A stretch of DNA of 8,187 bases from Euryarchaeota archaeon UBA124 (GTDB taxonomy: Archaea; Thermoplasmatota; Poseidoniia; Poseidoniales; Poseidoniaceae): assembly GCA_002502215.1 (NCBI GenBank), contig DAPT01000016.1, positions 1 through 8,187 of the forward strand, given 5' to 3'. A model generated the notes under the pieces. That model made no database searches. It was given only the letters and a program-made list of their open reading frames with translations, and was not told where the DNA came from. Positions 6,613-8,187 of this stretch are shown here, in pieces. A program made the position numbers and the translations under genes. The stretch's first letter is position 1, and every line of letters starts with the position of its first letter.

Positions 6613-6633
6613 CATAGGGATGTAATCCCTATG
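6613..6633 (-). repeat. Perfect 9-bp inverted repeat (second 3'-UTR hairpin)
   Basis: CATAGGGAT at 6613-6621 and ATCCCTATG at 6625-6633 are exact inverted copies with a three-base loop. It lies between the pstS stop codon and its terminator, so it would fold in the 3' end of the pstS mRNA and could block exonucleases or act as an additional pause site. Confidence 0.65.
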
Positions 6634-6640
6634 ATTTCAT

Positions 6641-6705
6641 ACACTCCATTAGGACTCGAGGAGGGATGCCTCCCTCAACGAGCCCATTAGAGGACATGAG
6701 AGTGT
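6641..6705 (-). other. Large composite hairpin in the pstS 3'-UTR
   Basis: An outer 6-bp stem (6641-6646 with 6700-6705) can enclose an inner hairpin. The inner hairpin consists of 6652-6658 with 6679-6685, a small 2x2 internal loop, then 6661-6666 with 6671-6676 around a four-base loop. The one imperfect pair in the lower stem is G-U on the minus strand and A-C on the plus strand, so the RNA is again the minus-strand transcript. A direct repeat CATTAG (6647-6652 and 6685-6690) brackets the inner hairpin. It begins seven bases after the pstS stop. It may be a structured 3'-UTR element or part of a 3'-derived small RNA; no known RNA family is recognised. Confidence 0.5.
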
Positions 6706-6711
6706 TCAACT

Positions 6712-8187
6712 TCAGTTTCCTTCAGCTGCAATTCTTGACTTCATGGTTGCCAAGTCTTGCGAGTTGAGAGGAACGTAACCGACATTCGAAACGAGGTTTT
6801 GACCGTCGTTTGAGAAGGCCCAGTCGATGAACGGTCCAACAGTATCCCAGTTGTCGTTGTTGATGTTCATGTACAATGAACGGGACAATGGGTTGTACGA
6901 TCCGTCACGAACTGTGGTTGCACCAGGAGTAACCATGTCGCCGTTGCTGTTTTCTACAGGTGCAGAAGACAGAGTTGCTTGGTTCTCTTCGTAGTAGGCA
7001 TATCCGAAGTATCCAATTGCATTCCCATCGCCCAAGAGAGCGTTGACGAGAACGTTGTCATCAGCGGATTGTGTGCCTGAGCGGAATCCTTCTGAAGCAT
7101 AATCAAGGATTACATCGTAGAAGTAATCGTAGGTACCTGAATCTGCATCAGGGTACTTGATAGGAATTCCAATGTCTGCGCAGTCAGCACTGAGGTCGCT
7201 CCATTCCTTGGTGTTGTCTCCATCATCGTTTGATGGTGTGTAGCCAGAGTCTGCCTCTGCGGAGAAAATCCAGCGGAGTTGAGCAACAGTCAAACCACCA
7301 AGATGTGTGTTAACACATGTATCTGCGTTGCCACCTTTCTTGAAGACTACTGACAATCCGTCAACTGCAACTTGGAGTTGAGTGACAGTGATTGAGGTGT
7401 CGCCCTTCAAGCAGGACCAGATGCCGTTGTTTCCTTCGGTTGCTTCACTGGATTTCCAGTTTCGCGACATGTCACCGATGTCAACAGGTGTACCCTTTGC
7501 TGAGTTGGCACATACACGGCCTGCACCAGCGCTTGATCCGCCACCTTCAACGGTGATTGTTGTGTCTGGGCAAATGTCCTTGTAGTTCTCTGCCCAAATC
7601 TCGGCTAGAGGAAGTACTGTAGAAGAACCGGCAATCTTGACGCTTGTGGCATCTCCACAGTCGTAAGTCGATGCAGTGGATCCTCCACCAGCGTTGTTGG
7701 AGCCTCCAGAGAAGCTGTTTTGGGAGCTTTCATAGATGAGTTTGTTGGTCGATCGGTCAAGAACCTTAACTTGTACCGTACAGACGCCAACACCATCGCA
7801 AAGGTCGCTTGTTCCTTCCTTGATGATGACTTCTTCGCCAAATGCCCAGGAGCCGTCACCGTTGTCGACGACTGCGCATCCTGTGTCTACAGCCTTGTCA
7901 GGGTTTGTACATTCAAGGTACGGTCCATTCTGGGTGGACACTTGTACGATGACAGTAGCCCATGACATGCCTTCACCAGAGTCAAGGGACATGTATGCAA
8001 TTTCTTCACCAGCTGCTGTAGTAAACTGCTGATTCGATTCCGACACTGTAAAGTCGTACATCGAGAAGTCACCGTCTGTGTTTCCTTCTGCTAGCTGCGA
8101 TGCCCAGACGTAGAGTACGCCAGACAAAACAACAGTGATTGCAACCATCAAGATTGTTGCAATAACCGGGCTAACCGCTTTTTCATT
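6712..8187 (-). CDS. pstS: PstS-type phosphate-binding protein with archaeal type IV pilin N-terminus (5' truncated)
   Basis: Predicted high-affinity phosphate-binding protein feeding a Pst ABC transporter. The frame runs off the window edge; 491 residues are visible. The first, NEKAVSPVIATILMVAIT, are a class III (prepilin) signal: KA|VS is the expected cleavage site for the archaeal prepilin peptidase, followed by the hydrophobic pilin helix to about residue 32. A small beta-type region with four Cys (93, 104, 130, 136) may be a pilin head. A Gly/Ser/Asn linker (about 159-173) leads to the binding domain (about 175-491). This domain carries PstS hallmarks: AGSSTVLP (185-192 region), GGGSSAG (about 215-221), DIGDMSR (about 236-242), VAVDGLSVV, DADSGTYDYF (about 347-356), GNAIGYFGYAYY (about 388-399) and PLSRSLY. 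The stop is TGA at 6714-6712. Regulation by phosphate is likely from family knowledge, but the promoter lies outside the window. Confidence 0.92.
   Translation of the reverse strand, partial: NEKAVSPVIATILMVAITVVLSGVLYVWASQLAEGNTDGDFSMYDFTVSESNQQFTTAAGEEIAYMSLDSGEGMSWATVIVQVSTQNGPYLECTNPDKAVDTGCAVVDNGDGSWAFGEEVIIKEGTSDLCDGVGVCTVQVKVLDRSTNKLIYESSQNSFSGGSNNAGGGSTASTYDCGDATSVKIAGSSTVLPLAEIWAENYKDICPDTTITVEGGGSSAGAGRVCANSAKGTPVDIGDMSRNWKSSEATEGNNGIWSCLKGDTSITVTQLQVAVDGLSVVFKKGGNADTCVNTHLGGLTVAQLRWIFSAEADSGYTPSNDDGDNTKEWSDLSADCADIGIPIKYPDADSGTYDYFYDVILDYASEGFRSGTQSADDNVLVNALLGDGNAIGYFGYAYYEENQATLSSAPVENSNGDMVTPGATTVRDGSYNPLSRSLYMNINNDNWDTVGPFIDWAFSNDGQNLVSNVGYVPLNSQDLATMKSRIAAEGN

Noticed and set aside
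6613..6705. Hairpins as possible CRISPR repeats or transposon ends
   Set aside because: The units differ in sequence and length, there is no regular spacing, target duplication or transposase, and wobble pairs point to an RNA structure in the pstS 3'-UTR.
8140..8151. Start of the PstS protein at the TTG at 8151
   Set aside because: The frame stays open to the window edge and encodes the conserved pilin motif before that point, so the real start lies beyond 8187.

Overview
The window looks like chromosomal DNA of an uncultured planktonic euryarchaeon, most probably Marine Group II (Candidatus Poseidoniales). This is an inference, not a proven assignment. The support is an archaeal type IV pilin N-terminus (KAVSPVIATILMVAIT) on a secreted binding protein, a lipobox-anchored M28 peptidase, an archaeal-type M50 membrane protease, TATA-like boxes placed for nearly leaderless mRNAs, short intergenic gaps and moderate GC. 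No phage, IS or CRISPR hallmark was recognised.

Layout from left to right. Positions 1-87 are the tail of a + strand gene. It converges, across a 46-bp AT-only-stem terminator region, on an unrecognised zinc-ribbon protein (134-835, minus) with three copies of a short acidic-hydrophobic motif. A divergent gap (836-1053) leads to an M50/site-2-type membrane metalloprotease (1054-1809, plus). Its stop codon directly abuts the stop codon of a 679-residue unrecognised soluble protein (1810-3849, minus). That protein is translationally coupled to the gene before it (3861-4415), a two-helix membrane protein with a very acidic cytosolic-type tail. Upstream lies a secreted M28 zinc peptidase lipoprotein (4480-6249, minus).

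Positions 6250-6711 contain no intact recognised gene. They hold a possible 53-codon ORF, the C-terminal remnant of a VOC/glyoxalase gene, and a structured 3'-UTR with three hairpins, the last ending in a T tract like a bacterial intrinsic terminator. The window ends inside a PstS-type phosphate-binding protein (6712-8187, minus, 5' end cut off) whose N-terminus is a class III (prepilin) signal and pilin helix.

Functionally, the M28 peptidase and the pilin-anchored PstS are both cell-surface nutrient-scavenging proteins: peptide degradation and phosphate capture. The acidic membrane protein and the 679-residue protein form a small two-gene unit of unknown function. The observations most worth following are the pilin-PstS fusion, this two-gene unit, and the gene-turnover scar with structured RNA between pstS and the peptidase gene.
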